In this document: piece by piece, positions 61,675 to 64,000 of the stretch
Layout: each line of letters opens with the position of its first letter
Position numbering within the stretch: position 1 is the stretch's first letter
NCBI RefSeq assembly: GCF_049801055.1
Contig: NZ_JBNAGF010000015.1
Span: forward strand, 1-64,000
Reading direction: 5' to 3'
Length of the DNA: 64,000 nt
Source of the DNA: JBNAGF01 sp049801055
GTDB lineage: Bacteria; Pseudomonadota; Alphaproteobacteria; Rhodobacterales; Rhodobacteraceae
Notes under the pieces: generated by a model
The model's database searches: none
What the model was told of the DNA's origin: nothing
Seen by the model: only the letters and a program-made list of their open reading frames with translations
Position numbers and translations under genes: made by a program

Positions 61675-62777
61675 CTGACTACTCCCATGCGCATGAAGTC
61701 GCGTTCAGCAAGACGGTCAGCGGCCAGATGTTGGCCATGCGCTGCCTCGCGCTGACGGTTGGCAGCCATCAGGCGAACACGAAGGTTGAGGATGCGGCCG
61801 ATCTCGGCCTTGGCGTAAGTGTTGAGCTCGAAGGCACGCTTGATGTCCGGCGTTTCATCGATCTGCCGGATGATCGCGGCGAGCCGATTGATCACCTGTT
61901 GCGTCGTCGCATGGCTGTCGGCCGCATAATAAATGCTGGCTTCCGAGATGCTGCTGTATTCGGCCAGAGCCATGTCGGATGGGGACAGCGTGCCGAGCGC
62001 ATCGGCACCGCCGACAACAGCGAGGTACTCGTTGTAGAACCTGGAGATGTTGCGGACGTAGCCTTGGGTCTCTGCAAAAGGCGGGACACCACCATATTCC
62101 TGAACCCGGCCCGGTCCGGCATTGTAAGCCGCAAGCGCGTGCGGGATATTCCCGAAGGTGTTGAGCTGCGTGGTGATGTAGCGTGCGCCGCCGCGCAGAT
62201 TGTCCATCACATCGTATCGGTCCACGCCCATGTCCGACGCGGTGCCGGGCATCAGCTGCGTCAGACCATAGGCCCCGACTGGGCTTTGTGCAGTCACGCT
62301 GAACCGGCTTTCCTGTTTGATCAGCGCCTGAAACAGGAAACGCCACTGGGTGGCGGACAGTCCAGCCCTGCGGACGCCGGGTGCGCCAGCATACTCTCCC
62401 GCCACGCGCACAATCATCATCTCAATGGTCTCGCGGCCTTCGCCAAAGAGCCTGCTGTCCATTGGGTGACTCGAGGTGACCGGATAGACGTCTCCGACAG
62501 GGAAGTCGGCATTGCCTTCCAAGGCCCTGACATCGAGGCCGGGTCCCGAAAGGGCGGCCGACATTGCCTCCAGAACGCGCAACTGATCTGCTTGCACAGA
62601 AGACAGCGATCTTGCTGTTCCCAGCTGATTTTGTTGTGCCTCCATGTCTTCGCCCAATTGCGAGAGGATCGAGAAGAGCTGTCCCAGCCCCGCATTGTCT
62701 TGTGTCGGGACGCCCTGCGCCTCGGCCGAAGGAGAGGCGCAGACCAGAAATGTGGAGACCCCCGCGACCAGCCTCAT
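61671..62777 (-). CDS. Lytic transglycosylase embedded in a VirB5-like scaffold (VirB1 function)
   Basis: The 368-residue exported protein has an SLT transglycosylase domain (about 140-255) with catalytic E156 in ALIKQESRFS and GAYGLTQLMPGTA, then ALAAYNAGPG. It should open peptidoglycan for the secretion apparatus, the role of VirB1. Outside that domain it copies VirB5: AQGVPT with a coiled coil at 20-75 and, at 279-340, a block with INRLAAIIRQIDETPDIKRA and ELNTYAKAEIG. The SLT domain thus appears inserted into, or fused with, a VirB5 paralogue. It is next to virB5 with a 4-base overlap. Confidence 0.88.
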   Translation of the reverse strand: MRLVAGVSTFLVCASPSAEAQGVPTQDNAGLGQLFSILSQLGEDMEAQQNQLGTARSLSSVQADQLRVLEAMSAALSGPGLDVRALEGNADFPVGDVYPVTSSHPMDSRLFGEGRETIEMMIVRVAGEYAGAPGVRRAGLSATQWRFLFQALIKQESRFSVTAQSPVGAYGLTQLMPGTASDMGVDRYDVMDNLRGGARYITTQLNTFGNIPHALAAYNAGPGRVQEYGGVPPFAETQGYVRNISRFYNEYLAVVGGADALGTLSPSDMALAEYSSISEASIYYAADSHATTQQVINRLAAIIRQIDETPDIKRAFELNTYAKAEIGRILNLRVRLMAANRQREAAHGQHLAADRLAERDFMRMGVVR

Positions 62778-62959
62778 TGCGGTCGTCCGATGTCTTCGAA
62801 GACGCAGTCCTGCGACAGGTTTGCCGCAAACGACAGAGTGTCCAAGTTAGCCCGCGAGACCATGGGCTTTCCGTCATTGCCAAAGCAAGGCGACGTCGCG
62901 TCCGTATATCGCTCACAGGCGGCAAGCAGAACAGCGAGACAAATGAGGCCTAGTCGCAT
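62774..62959 (-). CDS. Small T4SS lipoprotein (VirB7-like)
   Basis: The 61-residue protein starts MRLGLICLAVLLAACERY, a lipoprotein signal with a LAAC lipobox, so the mature protein would be lipid-anchored at the cysteine. Two further cysteines lie in the mature part. Small lipoproteins of this kind in T4SS operons are usually VirB7-like partners of VirB9, or entry-exclusion proteins. It lies between virB4 and the transglycosylase and overlaps both. VirB7 is usually placed elsewhere, so the name stays tentative. Confidence 0.65.
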   Translation of the reverse strand: MRLGLICLAVLLAACERYTDATSPCFGNDGKPMVSRANLDTLSFAANLSQDCVFEDIGRPQ

Positions 62960-64000
62960 GCGATTCTCCAGAAGTCTTGGGTGGTGCGCCAGTCGCGTCC
63001 AAGGCGCGCTTCGCCGGACTGTCCGCCCCCCAGAATTGGCAGCAGAGGACCGAGTGCGGAGAGATCTGCATCGATGAAGACGCTGTCGCCCGCGGACCGG
63101 ACCAGAGCGATCCGTTGCCCGGCGGTGGGCCGTGTCAGCAGGTCAGCTTCCTTTTCGTTGACCCTCAGGAAATCGTAATCCGCAGGCGTCGCCCGGTCAT
63201 TCGGGAACAGGATTTGCGTCGGCACGGTCTCGATGATCGTTTTCCCGACCCGGGCCTCACGTAATTGGCTTGGGTACTGCGTCATCATCACAACGACGCA
63301 GTTCATCTTCCGGAGTGTCACAAGCCAGTTCTCGAGGCGGGCTGCAAAATAAGGATCGTCGAGCAACTTCCAGGCTTCGTCGAGAACGATTACTGTCGGG
63401 CGGCGATCCTCAACCAACCGTTCAATCCGCCGCAATATGTAGGACAAAACGGCCATGCGTTCGGTCGACATGTCCAGAATCTCGGTCATGTCGAACCCGA
63501 CAATGTTGCCCGCCATATCGAGGGGCGCGCCGTCTGATGGTTCGTCAAACACCCAGCCAAACCGTCCGCCCGGAGCCCACTCGCCAATCCGGGCCTGTAA
63601 CTCACCTTCATCGTCAAGCGATTGGAACAGGGTCTGAAAGGAGACGAAACGCTGCAACGACGGCCCGGCTTGCGCGTTTTGCGACACCGCGCTCTGGATG
63701 TGACGCGATTGCTCCCCTGATAGCTTTCCGGCATGTGCCAGCAGTGTCGCAAGCCAATCCGAGAGCCAGGCACGGCCGCGTTCGTCGGTTTCCGTTTGCA
63801 GTGGGTTGAGGCCGGTGGGGATGCCAGCAAGAATCGTATTGTAGCGACCGCCGAGGGCACGAACGGCCATCTCCAGTCCCCGGTCCTTGTCAAAGAAGAA
63901 CAATCGGGCCCCAATCCGTTGCGCCTGAGCTGCCAGAAACGCCGTCGTGAGGGTTTTCCCGCTGCCCGTCCGCCCCAAAAAAAGCGTGTGGCCGACCGTG
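62950..64000 (-). CDS. virB4: VirB4, T4SS ATPase (C-terminal part; gene continues past the window)
   Basis: VirB4 is the large ATPase that powers T4SS assembly and transfer. Only the C-terminal third is in the window. The frame stays open to the edge and reads TVGHTLFLGRTGSGKTLTTA, the Walker A. Downstream come RPTVIVLDEAWKLLDDPYFA (Walker B), VVMMTQYPSQLREA and a FLRVNEKEADLL segment, all typical of VirB4. The true start lies several hundred codons further right. It is the most upstream visible gene of the operon; virB2 and virB3 are expected beyond the window. Confidence 0.93.
   Translation of the reverse strand, partial: TVGHTLFLGRTGSGKTLTTAFLAAQAQRIGARLFFFDKDRGLEMAVRALGGRYNTILAGIPTGLNPLQTETDERGRAWLSDWLATLLAHAGKLSGEQSRHIQSAVSQNAQAGPSLQRFVSFQTLFQSLDDEGELQARIGEWAPGGRFGWVFDEPSDGAPLDMAGNIVGFDMTEILDMSTERMAVLSYILRRIERLVEDRRPTVIVLDEAWKLLDDPYFAARLENWLVTLRKMNCVVVMMTQYPSQLREARVGKTIIETVPTQILFPNDRATPADYDFLRVNEKEADLLTRPTAGQRIALVRSAGDSVFIDADLSALGPLLPILGGGQSGEARLGRDWRTTQDFWRIACD

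Overview
The window looks like part of a large conjugative plasmid of an alphaproteobacterium, most likely a member of the Rhodobacterales (Roseobacter group). It is GC-rich, carries a complete repABC replication and partition module with its antisense RNA, a VirD2/VirD4 mobilisation module, and most of a VirB-type type IV secretion operon. No rRNA, tRNA or CRISPR array was seen. The right edge cuts virB4, and virB2 and virB3 are not in the window, so this is not the whole replicon.

Layout. 1-7.8 kb is the plasmid backbone: a DUF736 protein, repA-repB-repC with ctRNA and oriV, an AAA/DUF4143 ATPase and an ArdC-type antirestriction protein. 8.0-15.6 kb is a heavy-metal resistance island: merR and a divergent operon merT-merP-orf-merF-orf-merA-oxidoreductase, then an HMA-CDF exporter divergent from a CmtR-like ArsR regulator, then a second CDF exporter divergent from a ZntR-like regulator. 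16.1-21.5 kb is mobilisation: DUF2958, a small unknown protein, a putative oriT whose nic core matches T-DNA borders and RP4 nic, a MobC-like accessory protein, the VirD2-type relaxase and the VirD4 coupling protein. 22.0-35.4 kb is a catabolic island in one direction: a TRAP transporter, an IclR regulator, and a CoA-ligase plus beta-oxidation set resembling the pim (dicarboxylate) genes. An ISKra4-like element (35.5-37.0 kb) separates it from the next island. 37.1-50.7 kb is a complete glycerol island: glpR, then glpD-glpS-glpT-orf44-glpP-glpQ-glpU-glpV-glpK, followed by fbp, fba and an iron-type alcohol dehydrogenase. 50.9-55.4 kb is an insertion-sequence cluster: an ISNCY-like remnant cut by an IS3 element, then an IS91-type transposase with a tyrosine recombinase. 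55.7-64.0 kb, on the minus strand, is the T4SS operon virB4-lipoprotein-transglycosylase-virB5-orf-virB6-virB8-virB9-virB10-virB11.

How the parts fit. The mobilisation and mating-pore halves of the conjugation system are separated by about 34 kb of cargo and insertion sequences. This suggests that the carbon-use islands were inserted between them. The cargo gives the host mercury and divalent-metal resistance, uptake and beta-oxidation of an unidentified organic acid, and ABC-driven uptake of glycerol followed by phosphorylation, oxidation to DHAP and gluconeogenic condensation.

The observations most worth following up are these: a transglycosylase embedded in a duplicated VirB5 scaffold; a T-DNA-border-like oriT; extra dicysteine microproteins inside the mer operon; a glycerol ABC transporter whose two ATPases have complementary defects; and the self-contained TRAP-to-beta-oxidation island with unknown substrate. 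All calls come from reading the sequence and family knowledge; no database search was run.
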